From NCBI GenBank assembly GCA_026391735.1, contig JAPLDL010000015.1, positions 124,001 to 188,000 of the forward strand: a DNA stretch of 64,000 nucleotides, in the 5' to 3' direction. Source of the stretch: Bacteroidota bacterium (GTDB taxonomy: Bacteria; Bacteroidota; Bacteroidia; Bacteroidales; FEN-979). A program made the position numbers and the translations under genes. The notes under the pieces were generated by a model. The model did no database searches. It had not been told where the DNA came from and saw nothing but the letters and a program-made list of their open reading frames with translations. Positions 24,778 to 34,149 of this stretch are shown in pieces; positions within the stretch are counted from its first letter, which is position 1, and each line of letters starts with the position of its first letter.

Positions 24778-25767
24778 GTGAGGATCATAAAAATCATCGG
24801 CATTTTTTTACTGCTTCTGGGCGGGGTTCAATCATTTTCCCAGGATGTCAGGGTTACAGCCAGGCTTGACACAGGAGTCATCCTTATTGGCGATCATGTG
24901 GGGCTGAAACTAAGGTTTGAAGGCCCTTCCGGCTCTCACGTGATCTGGCCATCGTTTAACGACACAATCCTGGGAAATATTATTGTTATAGGCCGTTCAA
25001 AAGTTGACAGCAGCTTTTCGAAAGACCGGAAATCATTGTCCCTGACCCAGGAATTGAATCTCACCTGCTTTGACTCGGGTTTCTATACTATCCCCCAGAT
25101 CCCGTTCCGTTACAGGATATTCCCTGATACTGCAGTGAAAACAGCTGCAACCGGCCTGAGCATGCTGATGGTCCACACCCTGAAAGTCGACACCACAAGC
25201 ATCATTAAACCAATAAAAGGTCCATTGCAGGTGCCTCTTACATTTCTGGAGATCTTACCCTACCTTTTAATAGCCCTCGCAGTTATAATTTTTGTTCTTG
25301 CTCTGGTTTGGTACATCAGGAAACGAAAGAAAAATGAACCTCTGATACATATAAGGCCTAAAGTAAAACTTCATCCGCATGAAAAAGCGTTGCAGGAACT
25401 GGAAAAACTAAGGATCAGGAAACTCTGGCAGCAGGGAAATATTAAAGAATACCATAGTGAGCTTACCGATATCCTCAGGACTTATATTGAAGATGGATTT
25501 GGTATCCCTGCAATGGAATGTACTACGCATGAAATAATTTTTCGCTTGGCACAAAGCAATGGATTCTCAAAAGCTGTTATTGAAAAGGTAGAACAGATCC
25601 TGCAAACCGCCGATATGGTAAAATTTGCCAAAGCGGTTCCATCGCCTCAGGAAAATGAAAATGTTCTGAGCACGGGAATAGAATTTGTTAATCAGACAAT
25701 CAGGACTGTCGTTGACCAGGCCCAGGCCGGGTCAACCAATCAAATAGAACCAAAACCTCAGGTATAA
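24778..25767 (+). CDS. Bat-operon membrane protein, BatD-like N-terminal region
   Basis: Protein of 329 residues, GTG start at 24778 four bases after the DUF58 stop. A signal peptide (MRIIKIIGIFLLLLGGVQSFSQ) precedes a periplasmic beta-rich domain (ARLDTGVILIGDHVGLKLRFEG, split: DTGVILIGDHV) like the first domain of BatD; one transmembrane helix (about residues 160-182, ILPYLLIALAVIIFVLALVW) leads to a cytoplasmic helical tail with SELTDILRTYIEDGF, similar to the C-terminal tail of BatD. Its job is unproven; it probably bridges VWA proteins and the membrane. Confidence 0.78.
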   Translation: MRIIKIIGIFLLLLGGVQSFSQDVRVTARLDTGVILIGDHVGLKLRFEGPSGSHVIWPSFNDTILGNIIVIGRSKVDSSFSKDRKSLSLTQELNLTCFDSGFYTIPQIPFRYRIFPDTAVKTAATGLSMLMVHTLKVDTTSIIKPIKGPLQVPLTFLEILPYLLIALAVIIFVLALVWYIRKRKKNEPLIHIRPKVKLHPHEKALQELEKLRIRKLWQQGNIKEYHSELTDILRTYIEDGFGIPAMECTTHEIIFRLAQSNGFSKAVIEKVEQILQTADMVKFAKAVPSPQENENVLSTGIEFVNQTIRTVVDQAQAGSTNQIEPKPQV

Positions 25768-25772
25768 CAAGT

Positions 25773-26765
25773 ATGCACGGAATTACATTTGCAAATCCGG
25801 GGTTCCTTTTTCTTCTGCTGATTGTTCCGGCACTGGCTGTCTGGTATTTTTACAGGAGAAAAGTCAATCCGGCTGTCCTCCAGGTGAGTTCAGTCCGTGG
25901 ATTCCGTAAAGATTATGTGCAATGGCGGCATTATCTGTATAACGGATTATATGTGGCCCGGCTGTTATCCATTACCCTGCTTATCCTTGCCCTCGCCAGG
26001 CCTCAGACGAGCCTTAGCCGGCAGTCTGTAAATGTCGAAGGGATTGACCTGGTAATAGCCCTGGATATCTCAGGATCCATGCTTGCTCAGGATTTCAGGC
26101 CAAACAGGATAGAAGCTGCCAAGGATATTGCTATGGAATTTATTGACGGCAGACCAAACGACAGGATAGGGCTGGTAATATTCAGCGGGGAATCGTTTAC
26201 CCAGTGCCCTATCACAACAGACCATGCAGTGCTTAAAAATCTTTTTCAGGAAATTAAAAGCGGGATGATAGAGGATGGCACTGCGATTGGCGACGGGCTT
26301 GCACTTGCCATCAGCCGGCTGAAAGACAGCAAAGCGGTGAGCAAGGTGATCATCCTGCTGACCGATGGGGTGAGTAATATGGGATCGGTTGATCCCCTGT
26401 CGGCTGCAGAAATCGGCAAGCTCTTCGGGATCAGGATATATACCGTTGGTATTGGGACCATCGGGTATGCACCCTACCCGGTACAAACGCCCTTCGGGAT
26501 CCAGATGCAACAAATGAAAGTTGATATTGACGAACCCAGGCTGATCAAGATTTCACAGATGACTGATGGAAAATATTTCAGGGCTTTGAATAATACCAAA
26601 CTCAGGGAGATCTACAAGGAAATCGATAAAATGGAAAAGACCAGGATCGATGTGACTGAATTCAGGAAAAAGAAAGAAGAATTTCTGCCTTTGATCCTGA
26701 TTGCTTTTATCTTGCTGGCCCTTGAAGGATTTGTCAGATATTTTATATTGAAAACCATACCGTAA
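25773..26765 (+). CDS. batA: BatA, VWA-domain membrane protein
   Basis: Aerotolerance operon protein of 330 residues. Two N-terminal membrane helices (about 8-27 and 60-76), a VWA domain with MIDAS motif D98-I-S-G-S102, TDGVSNMGSVDPLSAAEIGK with the third metal ligand, and a C-terminal membrane helix (LPLILIAFILLALEGFVRYF). In Bacteroides fragilis the bat genes contribute to oxygen tolerance; the biochemical role is unclear. Paralogue of the next gene. Confidence 0.93.
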   Translation: MHGITFANPGFLFLLLIVPALAVWYFYRRKVNPAVLQVSSVRGFRKDYVQWRHYLYNGLYVARLLSITLLILALARPQTSLSRQSVNVEGIDLVIALDISGSMLAQDFRPNRIEAAKDIAMEFIDGRPNDRIGLVIFSGESFTQCPITTDHAVLKNLFQEIKSGMIEDGTAIGDGLALAISRLKDSKAVSKVIILLTDGVSNMGSVDPLSAAEIGKLFGIRIYTVGIGTIGYAPYPVQTPFGIQMQQMKVDIDEPRLIKISQMTDGKYFRALNNTKLREIYKEIDKMEKTRIDVTEFRKKKEEFLPLILIAFILLALEGFVRYFILKTIP

Positions 26766-26774
26766 TCATACAGA

Positions 26775-27806
26775 ATGTTCAGGTTTGCACATAGTATTTT
26801 CTTTTTCGCGTTTCTCCTGATTCCGCTTTTATCAGCCTTTTTCGTATGGTTTATGATCTGGCGTAAAAATGCATTGGACCAGTACGGGGAGAAAGACCTC
26901 CTCAAAATCCTGGCACCGGAATTTTCCACAGCAAAACCAGTACTGAAATTCATCCTGTATTCCCTTGCCCTTGCTGCAATAGTGATGACCCTGGCCGATT
27001 TGCAATCCGGATCGAAAATTGAAAAAGTGAAACGGAAAGGTATCGACCTGATGATCTGCCTCGATGTCTCTAACTCCATGCTGGCCGAGGACATCAGGCC
27101 TTGCAGGCTTGAACGTGCAAAGCAGGCTATCTCGAAGCTTACCGATAAACTCGAGGGTGACAGGATCGGGCTTATCGTTTTTGCCGGTAAAGCATATACA
27201 CAATTGCCTATTACAACCGACTACTCGGCAGCAAAACTCTTTGTGAATACGGTCTCTACAGGGATGGTCCAGACGCAGGGAACTGCGATAGGGGAGGCTA
27301 TTAAACTTGCGGTTTCAAGTTTCGGGGAATCAAAACATAATAAAGCCATTGTGCTTATAACCGACGGAGAGGACCATGAAGGTCAGGTGCTTGAACAAGC
27401 CGATGCTGCCGCAAAAGCAGGGATCATACTGTATGCTATTGGCATGGGGCTTCCCGAGGGCGCACCCATTCCGGTTTATCAGGGAGATGTTCAGATTGGT
27501 TATAAAAAAGACAGGGACGGCAATACCATCATGAGCAAACTTGATGAAACAACCCTGAAACAGATCGCAAACGTGGGAAAAGGGATGTATGTAAGAGCAA
27601 GTAACTCTGATGCAGGCTTGAATACTGTTTTTGACGACCTCGAAAAGATTGAGAAATCGGATATCGAAAGCAAACAGTTTTCTGATTTCGAAAGCCGTTT
27701 CCAGTATTTTGCCGGGCTGGCCCTGCTGATACTCGTTCTGGACCTTTTCGTCTTTGAGCGTAAAACAAAATGGATCAAGAATATTAAATTGTTCGGTGAT
27801 ATTTGA
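26775..27806 (+). CDS. batB: BatB, VWA-domain membrane protein
   Basis: Paralogue of BatA, 343 residues with the same plan: membrane helices at the N-terminus (7-28, 58-74), VWA domain with MIDAS D97-V-S-N-S101, GTAIGEAI, ITDGEDHEGQ, and a C-terminal membrane helix (YFAGLALLILVLDLFVF). It starts 10 bp after batA. BatA and BatB are expected to form a membrane complex regulated by the MoxR ATPase. Confidence 0.93.
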   Translation: MFRFAHSIFFFAFLLIPLLSAFFVWFMIWRKNALDQYGEKDLLKILAPEFSTAKPVLKFILYSLALAAIVMTLADLQSGSKIEKVKRKGIDLMICLDVSNSMLAEDIRPCRLERAKQAISKLTDKLEGDRIGLIVFAGKAYTQLPITTDYSAAKLFVNTVSTGMVQTQGTAIGEAIKLAVSSFGESKHNKAIVLITDGEDHEGQVLEQADAAAKAGIILYAIGMGLPEGAPIPVYQGDVQIGYKKDRDGNTIMSKLDETTLKQIANVGKGMYVRASNSDAGLNTVFDDLEKIEKSDIESKQFSDFESRFQYFAGLALLILVLDLFVFERKTKWIKNIKLFGDI

Positions 27807-27808
27807 AT

Positions 27809-28489
27809 ATGATGAACAGGATAATTTCATTATTGCTTCTATTCATGCTTACTGTTCCTGTTTTCGCGCAGAAAGAAAATAAACTTTTACGCAAAGGCAA
27901 TACCGAATATGGAAAAGGCGACTTTAAAGAAGCCGAGAAGGACTACAGGAAGGCCCTGGAAATAAACAAGGAATCGGTGAAAGGTAAGTTTAACCTGGGA
28001 ACGGCTGTTTATGAAGAAAAGAACTTTGAAGAAGCAGCTAAAATGTATAATGAACTTGCAGGCAAGAACCAGGACAGGGATATCCAGGCCAGGATATATC
28101 ATAATATGGGAAATTCTTTTCTTGAAGCCAAGCAGTATGATAAAAGCATTCTTGCATATAAGAATGCGTTGATGAATAATCCCTCGGATCGGGATACAAA
28201 GTATAACCTGGAATATGCAAAAATGATGCTGAAAAAGCAGCAGGACCAGCAGAAAAAACAACAGGACAAGCAGAATAAGGATAAGCAGGATCAGAAAAAA
28301 GATCAGAAAAAGCAGGACCAGAATAAACAGGATCAGAAGAATCAACCGCCTCAGGACCAGAAAAAACTCAGCAAAGAAGATGCAGCCAGGATGCTCGAAG
28401 CATTAAAAAATGATGAGAAGAAAACCCTGCAGAAAGTGAAAAAAGAGAAGGCAAAGGTTCAGGTGACTGGTGTGGAAAAAGACTGGTAA
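27809..28489 (+). CDS. batC: BatC, TPR protein with Gln/Lys-rich tail
   Basis: Exported TPR protein of 226 residues. Signal peptide ending VPVFAQ, three TPR repeats (KGDFKEAEKDYRKALEINKE, GTAVYEEKNFEEAAKMYNEL, EAKQYDKSILAYKNALMNNP), then a low-complexity tail of about 70 residues made of K, Q, D and N, such as KQQDKQNKDKQDQ. The ATG at 27809 is chosen over a TTG at 27803 that overlaps the batB stop. It follows batB directly. Confidence 0.88.
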   Translation: MMNRIISLLLLFMLTVPVFAQKENKLLRKGNTEYGKGDFKEAEKDYRKALEINKESVKGKFNLGTAVYEEKNFEEAAKMYNELAGKNQDRDIQARIYHNMGNSFLEAKQYDKSILAYKNALMNNPSDRDTKYNLEYAKMMLKKQQDQQKKQQDKQNKDKQDQKKDQKKQDQNKQDQKNQPPQDQKKLSKEDAARMLEALKNDEKKTLQKVKKEKAKVQVTGVEKDW

Positions 28490-28538
28490 ATGGTTTTTCG
28501 TATATTGGGAAAGATTATTCTTGTACAATAATATATAT

Positions 28539-30401
28539 ATGATATTCAGAAGGCTTGTATTGGTGGTTGGATTACTTGCACTTTTTGTGCCCGGCTTTTC
28601 CCAGGATGTTACGTTCCAGGGCTCAGCTAAAACCACAGTAAGCGTAGGTGAATCATTTACCCTGACTTATACACTCAACAACCAGGGGAGTGATTTCCGA
28701 GGCCCCAGACTGAACGGATTCGATATTATCAGCGGTCCGTTTACTTCAACTTCTTCCAGTATACAATCAATCAACGGCCGTACAACTATGTCAGTAAGGT
28801 ATTCCTTTCAGTATATCCTCCAGGCAAACAAGGAAGGAACCTTTGATATTCCCCCTGCAACTATTATGGTAGACCGGCGAACCATAACATCCAATGCCAT
28901 TTCGATCAAAGTGATGAAGAATGCCTCAGGTCAGAATCCGGGAGGTGGAAATCAGTATAACCAAAACCCTCAGCAACAGGGTAGTGTACAAACGGGGACG
29001 AATGATATCATGTTAAAGGCTTTTATAAGTAACCCGAACCCAATGCAGGGAGAAGGAATCACTCTGATCTACAAGATATATCTGAAGCCTACTATTGCCG
29101 GAATCAATTTCACAAATGTGAAAGACCCGTCTTTCCCGGGTTTCTGGTCTCAAAAGCTCAGTAAGGATAATGAAAAACTCAAGCAGTATACCCAGGTTAT
29201 CGATGGGCAGCAATACATAGTGGCCGATCTTAAGAAATTCACATTATTCCCTCTTAAGAGCGGAAAGTTTATTATCGAACCAATGGAACTCGATTGCCAG
29301 GCCAGGGTGCAGCAAAAGGGCCGGGCCCGTACAGGTGATCCATTCTTTGATGATTTCTTCAATGATAGTTTTTTTAATAATTCGGTCGCAACCATTGAGC
29401 GAAACCTGAAATCCAATCTGCTGAATGTCAATGTGAAACCAATCCCATCAACAGGAGTTCCCGATGATTATGCAGGTGCGGTTGGGAATTTTACTTTCCA
29501 TACCGAACTGGACCGGACAAAAGTAAAGACCAATGAAGCAATAAACCTGAAATGCGTGGTGAGTGGAGAAGGAAACCTTCAGCTGATCGATAAACTGAAT
29601 ATTATATTTCCTCCTGATTTTGAAACGTATGACCCGAAGATCTCAAATGATATAAGGTCCTCCGATAAAGGGGTCAGCGGCTCACAGGTATTTGAATATC
29701 TCATTATCCCGCGTAAACCGGGGACTTTCAACCTGAAACCGATCTCATTTTCGTTTTTTGACCTGAAGAAAATGAAATATGTCAGCCTTTCCAGCCCTTC
29801 ATATATAATTGAAGTTGAGAAAGGCACGGGAGAAGCTGCAAATGTCACCTACACAGGGGCTAACCATGAAGAGATCAAATATATAGGTAGTGATATCCGA
29901 CATATAAAGAATCAGGTTTTTCCCCTTTCCCGGAGCGGTGTGTACTTTTTCGGATCCCTGATATTCATGTTATGGCTAATCATACCGCTGCTATTATTTT
30001 TTGCTTTTATTCTGTTATTCAGAAAGTTCAGTGAACGACGTAGTGATGTTGTCCTGATGAAGAACCTGCGGGCCACCAAAGTTGCCCGCAAACGCCTAAG
30101 GAAAGCCGAGTTGTATTTCAAAGAACAGAAGCAGGAAGAATTTTATGTTGAGATATCACAGGCTTTATGGGGTTATCTGAGTGATAAATTCAGTTTGCCG
30201 ATTGCAGAACTTTCTATTGATACAGTTAGGCAAACATTGGTAGACAAGGCAGTCAGTGAGGAGATTATTCAAAGCTTTCTGGATACCCTGAACAATACCG
30301 AATACGCAAGGTTTGCACCGGGCGAGAAGTCGGTTAACATGGAGCGTATCTACAATGAAGCACTTGCACTGATTTCAAGGATAGAAAGGGAATTGAGATG
30401 A
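28539..30401 (+). CDS. batD: BatD (oxygen tolerance protein)
   Basis: Large membrane protein of 620 residues: signal peptide ending LFVPGFSQ, several immunoglobulin-like beta domains in the periplasm (VTFQGSAKTTVSVGESFTLTY in part: TVSVGESFTL), a low-complexity linker near residue 130, the BatD core YIVADLKKFTLFPLKSGKF, then a transmembrane helix (about 475-500, FGSLIFMLWLIIPLLLFFAFI) and a cytoplasmic helical tail (EEFYVEISQALWGYLSDKF). The ATG at 28539 gives a proper signal peptide; a longer frame from 28470 does not. Confidence 0.92.
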   Translation: MIFRRLVLVVGLLALFVPGFSQDVTFQGSAKTTVSVGESFTLTYTLNNQGSDFRGPRLNGFDIISGPFTSTSSSIQSINGRTTMSVRYSFQYILQANKEGTFDIPPATIMVDRRTITSNAISIKVMKNASGQNPGGGNQYNQNPQQQGSVQTGTNDIMLKAFISNPNPMQGEGITLIYKIYLKPTIAGINFTNVKDPSFPGFWSQKLSKDNEKLKQYTQVIDGQQYIVADLKKFTLFPLKSGKFIIEPMELDCQARVQQKGRARTGDPFFDDFFNDSFFNNSVATIERNLKSNLLNVNVKPIPSTGVPDDYAGAVGNFTFHTELDRTKVKTNEAINLKCVVSGEGNLQLIDKLNIIFPPDFETYDPKISNDIRSSDKGVSGSQVFEYLIIPRKPGTFNLKPISFSFFDLKKMKYVSLSSPSYIIEVEKGTGEAANVTYTGANHEEIKYIGSDIRHIKNQVFPLSRSGVYFFGSLIFMLWLIIPLLLFFAFILLFRKFSERRSDVVLMKNLRATKVARKRLRKAELYFKEQKQEEFYVEISQALWGYLSDKFSLPIAELSIDTVRQTLVDKAVSEEIIQSFLDTLNNTEYARFAPGEKSVNMERIYNEALALISRIERELR

Positions 30402-31183
30402 GAGGTAAGTCGCAGGTATTGATGAGTTTCAGAATTTTAATCTTCATTGCAGGACTTTCTGTTTTGACCTTAACAGCTTATGCATCTGAATACCAGCTGC
30501 AGATTGCAAAAGGGAACACAGCCTATTCCTCAGGAAAATTTCAGGAAGCAGTTACAACCTATGCCTCTCTTGTTTCGCAGGGATTTGAATCTCCTGATCT
30601 ATTTTATAATCTGGGTAATTCATATTTTAAGCTCAACGATATCCCTCATGCCATTCTTTGGTATGAACGTGCCAAAAGGCTGGATCCCGGAAATGAGGAT
30701 GTCATCTTTAATCTCAATGTTGCCAACAGCAGGATAACCGATAAAATAGATCCCATGCCCGAGTTTTTCGTTAAGCGATGGGTGAGAACATTGACTGATA
30801 TCTATTCCATGGATTCATGGGCCGTTGCAGGCATAGTTTTTCTGCTTTCCGCACTTCTTTTCTTTACCCTTTATGTGGCATCCAGGGTCCTGCTCATCCG
30901 CAAGTTAGGTTTCTGGGCCGGATTTTCAGCTTTGGTTTTATCTGCTGTCTTTCTTTTGTTTGCCTGGAGCAGCTTCCATTCCCTGATGTCTGACCAATCG
31001 GCAATCATAACAACTCCCACCGTAACAGTCAAAAGTTCACCCGATGAAAAAAGTACCGACATCTTTGTGATCCATGAAGGGTGTAAGATTCAACTCGTAG
31101 ATCATATCGGAAACTGGTATGAGGTCCGCATTGTCAATGGAAGTGTAGGCTGGGTTGAACAATCAGTTTTTGAGAAGATCTGA
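30398..31183 (+). CDS. batE: BatE, TPR and SH3-domain membrane protein
   Basis: Last gene of the operon, 261 residues; ATGA overlap with batD. N-terminal signal or anchor, two to three TPR repeats (NTAYSSGKFQEAVTTYASLV, NLGNSYFKLNDIPHAILWYE), two transmembrane helices (about residues 145-168 and 175-195), and a bacterial SH3-like domain at the end (TVTVKSSPDEKSTDIFVIHE, HIGNWYEVRIVNGSVGWV). This layout is characteristic of BatE. Confidence 0.92.
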   Translation: MRGKSQVLMSFRILIFIAGLSVLTLTAYASEYQLQIAKGNTAYSSGKFQEAVTTYASLVSQGFESPDLFYNLGNSYFKLNDIPHAILWYERAKRLDPGNEDVIFNLNVANSRITDKIDPMPEFFVKRWVRTLTDIYSMDSWAVAGIVFLLSALLFFTLYVASRVLLIRKLGFWAGFSALVLSAVFLLFAWSSFHSLMSDQSAIITTPTVTVKSSPDEKSTDIFVIHEGCKIQLVDHIGNWYEVRIVNGSVGWVEQSVFEKI

Positions 31184-31222
31184 GCCTCCTTTCCTTCATA
31201 ATTTTTCGCCTCTCAAATTTTT

Positions 31223-31253
31223 TTTGCAGATAAGGTTTTTTAATTTATATTTG
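31223..31253 (+). promoter_or_regulatory. Promoter of the T9SS cargo pair: TTTG-19-TATATTTG
   Basis: -33 TTTG at 31223-31226 and -7 TATATTTG at 31246-31253, separated by 19 bp, a full consensus for the primary Bacteroidota sigma factor. The start codon is 40 bp downstream. Confidence 0.8.
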
Positions 31254-31292
31254 TTCGATTAAAGGAGAAACCGTTAAATCAAACCTAAAACT

Positions 31293-34121
31293 ATGAAAAA
31301 TAGACATTTACTCTCTCTATTGCGGACCGCTTTCGTTGGACTTTTTTTACTCGTCCTTGCTTCAGTATCCTTCGCCGGCAATCCTGTTGACAAAGGAACC
31401 TCACGAAATGATGATCCTTTTTATCGAATGAAAGCGAATCAGACCACGGGAGTTATTTCAGCCGCCGATGTACTGAAAGCCCAACAGCAGGCAGAGCAGA
31501 TGCGGACAAAATCTTCATCGAGACTGAACCTTAACTGGTCTCCTCTTGGTCCGACAAATATTGCAGGTCCTGCAACGTCTGCAATTTTTGACAATCGTGA
31601 TGCAACGGGCTCAACAATTTATTTGGGAGCTCCCTGCGGTGGTATCTGGCGTTCCACAACTTTAGGTTTGACATGGCATGCAATCGGAACACCTGACGGG
31701 AATATTCCGAGAGTATCCTGCATGGCTCAGACGAAAAGCGGTGTTTTCTTTGTAGGTACGGGCCAGGTATATAAAGATAATTATAACAGCGGCAACGGTC
31801 TTTACACTTCTACCGACGGGCTGAACTTCACACTTGTTCCGGGGACAGCATTTAACCCTCATTGGCTTGGCATTGCACAGCTCGCAGCCGATCCCAGAAA
31901 TGAGAGAATGTATGTTGCCACAATAGGCGGTATTTATTATTCCGATAACGGTACTGACTGGATTACAGCTTTACCCGGTTATGCAAACGATGTAAGCGTT
32001 GGCAGCGACGGAACAGTTCTCGCAGTTGTCGGTGATTCAGTTTATGTTGCAAGAGGCGGAGATATAAGTAATTTTATTCTTCTCAGCACCGGCGATTCAA
32101 CCAAACTTCCAAATGTGAATATCGGATGGGTTAGGGTTGCAGTTTCTCCTTCCAACCCCCAGGTCATGTATGCTTCCATTTGCCAGCCTTCAGGTTTTAT
32201 GAGGGGTGTTTACGGTTCACAGGATGCGGGAAATACCTGGACCCTTATATTCCCTGCAAGTGCTTCGTTTGAACCTTACGGAGTTAACGGGTTAAACTAT
32301 AATGTTATAGCTGTAGTGCCTAATAATCCTGATGAGATATTCATTGGATCCAAGAAAATGTGGCTTGGCAAACGGGTAGCCGGTCAGGAATATTTTGACT
32401 GGGAAGTGGTGAGTGACGGATCTATTTCTCCTTCTGATGTTACTTTCGCACCAAATTACCATAATCAGTATTCCTTTCAGCCGGGAAACAGTGGCCGCAT
32501 GGTTATGGCAACCGACGGAGGTCTTACTGTTGCAACTATAAGGCCTGGCCAGATTGTTTACAAAACGTCTTCCTTAAATTTACAGATCGGACAATTTTCC
32601 ACCCTGGCTAATACTTACAATAAAAACTATGTCATGGGTGGTGCCAAGCATAACGGTACCATTGTCGACGGAGCATATTATCCCAGCCTTGTCAATGAAC
32701 CTCTGAATGGCCTCCAGATTTGGAAGGATGGCAATGACTATGGGGATGAAGGCCGCACAGGAGGTTCCTGCGCCTGGAGCAAGATCTATCCAAACCTTGT
32801 AATTTTTACCAATACCGACTCCAACTCCTCGACCTACCGTACACTACGTCGTCGTGAACTTACCGACCTCACCTATGACAATGATCCTTTGGGAACTGAT
32901 ATTGCTGCCACGACAGGCCAAAACCTGCCGATCACACTGGCCGAGAGCTTTAATTATACAAATACACTTGATAGTGTTAAATTTTACAACAAATCAGAAA
33001 CAGACACTATACCTGCAGGAACTCCCATCACAGTTAAAAGTAAAAATGACGGATTCCCGTTTGTTTATACCACTACAAAGGTCATTCTCCCCAATGACAG
33101 TGCTATGATACCCGACCCTATTGCCGCTCGTTTCTTTCTCTACACGACTAAAGGCGGACGCAAAGGAGTTTTCATGTCCAAAGTCATGTTGCAATTCGAC
33201 CAAACTCCTGAATGGTTCCTTGTATATAAGGATGTTTCACCTCTTTCCAGCGGTGATATTTGCACACTCGCGGTTTCATCAGATATGAATACACTTTGGA
33301 TGGGTACTACCCAAGGCAGAATCTACAGGGCAAGTAACCTGCTTCGTGCCTACAATTATGCTACCGCCGATTATGATAGCCCAACCTTCATCGTCAGTAA
33401 CGATACATTACAGGGAATTCCTTTTAAAGGCAGATATATTACAGGAATCTCCGTTGATCCCAATAACCCGAATCATGTCATGGTAACACTGGGTAATTAT
33501 GGTAATACAAGTTATGTATACATGACCCAAAATGCACTGGACCAGGTACCTGTTTGGAAAGATGTTACAGGGAGCCTTCCCTCAAACCCTGTCCTTAGCG
33601 GTATTATCGAAATGCATAATCAGAATAACGCAATTCTAGGAACCGAATGGGGCATTTTCACGACCTCAAACCTGCTGGATACTTCTCCAACCTGGGAACC
33701 TGATATGGCCAATATGGGGAATGTTCCTGTTACTGCCCTTTCTCAGCAAACAATTCAGGCATACCCCATGCTGAATTACGGCGCTGTTTATGCCGCAACC
33801 TGGGGTCTCGGTTTCTTCAGGGATACCACGTATCTTACCCCGGTAGGTGTAGCACCCGGTCCCTCAGGCAAAAATCTTAAAAATGATCTTAAAATCAGCC
33901 CGAATCCCATCAGGGATTATGCAAACATAACATATACTCTGGGCCAGACAACCAACACCGAAATATTTGTTTATAACCTGAACGGCACCCTGGTTATGGG
34001 TGGAAACCTCGGAATCAGGCCCCAGGGAGAATCTACTTCCCGTATTGATTTTACTTCTCTGCCGGCAGGGATGTATATTATCAGAATAAATAATTCACTC
34101 GGTAAAGTTGTTAAGCAGTAA
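31293..34121 (+). CDS. T9SS-exported sialidase/BNR-like beta-propeller protein
   Basis: Secreted protein of 942 residues. A signal peptide ending ASVSFAG is followed by about 800 residues with BNR/sialidase-like repeats (for example GGIYYSDNGTDWI, GVYGSQDAGNTWTLIFP, GTTQGRIYRASN), the pattern of VPS10/BNR propellers. The end is a T9SS type A sorting domain: LKISPNPIRDYANITY, FVYNLNGTLV, LPAGMYIIRI. A catalytic function cannot be claimed; surface binding is equally possible. It is cotranscribed with the next gene 28 bp downstream. Confidence 0.88.
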   Translation: MKNRHLLSLLRTAFVGLFLLVLASVSFAGNPVDKGTSRNDDPFYRMKANQTTGVISAADVLKAQQQAEQMRTKSSSRLNLNWSPLGPTNIAGPATSAIFDNRDATGSTIYLGAPCGGIWRSTTLGLTWHAIGTPDGNIPRVSCMAQTKSGVFFVGTGQVYKDNYNSGNGLYTSTDGLNFTLVPGTAFNPHWLGIAQLAADPRNERMYVATIGGIYYSDNGTDWITALPGYANDVSVGSDGTVLAVVGDSVYVARGGDISNFILLSTGDSTKLPNVNIGWVRVAVSPSNPQVMYASICQPSGFMRGVYGSQDAGNTWTLIFPASASFEPYGVNGLNYNVIAVVPNNPDEIFIGSKKMWLGKRVAGQEYFDWEVVSDGSISPSDVTFAPNYHNQYSFQPGNSGRMVMATDGGLTVATIRPGQIVYKTSSLNLQIGQFSTLANTYNKNYVMGGAKHNGTIVDGAYYPSLVNEPLNGLQIWKDGNDYGDEGRTGGSCAWSKIYPNLVIFTNTDSNSSTYRTLRRRELTDLTYDNDPLGTDIAATTGQNLPITLAESFNYTNTLDSVKFYNKSETDTIPAGTPITVKSKNDGFPFVYTTTKVILPNDSAMIPDPIAARFFLYTTKGGRKGVFMSKVMLQFDQTPEWFLVYKDVSPLSSGDICTLAVSSDMNTLWMGTTQGRIYRASNLLRAYNYATADYDSPTFIVSNDTLQGIPFKGRYITGISVDPNNPNHVMVTLGNYGNTSYVYMTQNALDQVPVWKDVTGSLPSNPVLSGIIEMHNQNNAILGTEWGIFTTSNLLDTSPTWEPDMANMGNVPVTALSQQTIQAYPMLNYGAVYAATWGLGFFRDTTYLTPVGVAPGPSGKNLKNDLKISPNPIRDYANITYTLGQTTNTEIFVYNLNGTLVMGGNLGIRPQGESTSRIDFTSLPAGMYIIRINNSLGKVVKQ

Positions 34122-34149
34122 TTATCAAAAACACTATAAAACTCCAGAT

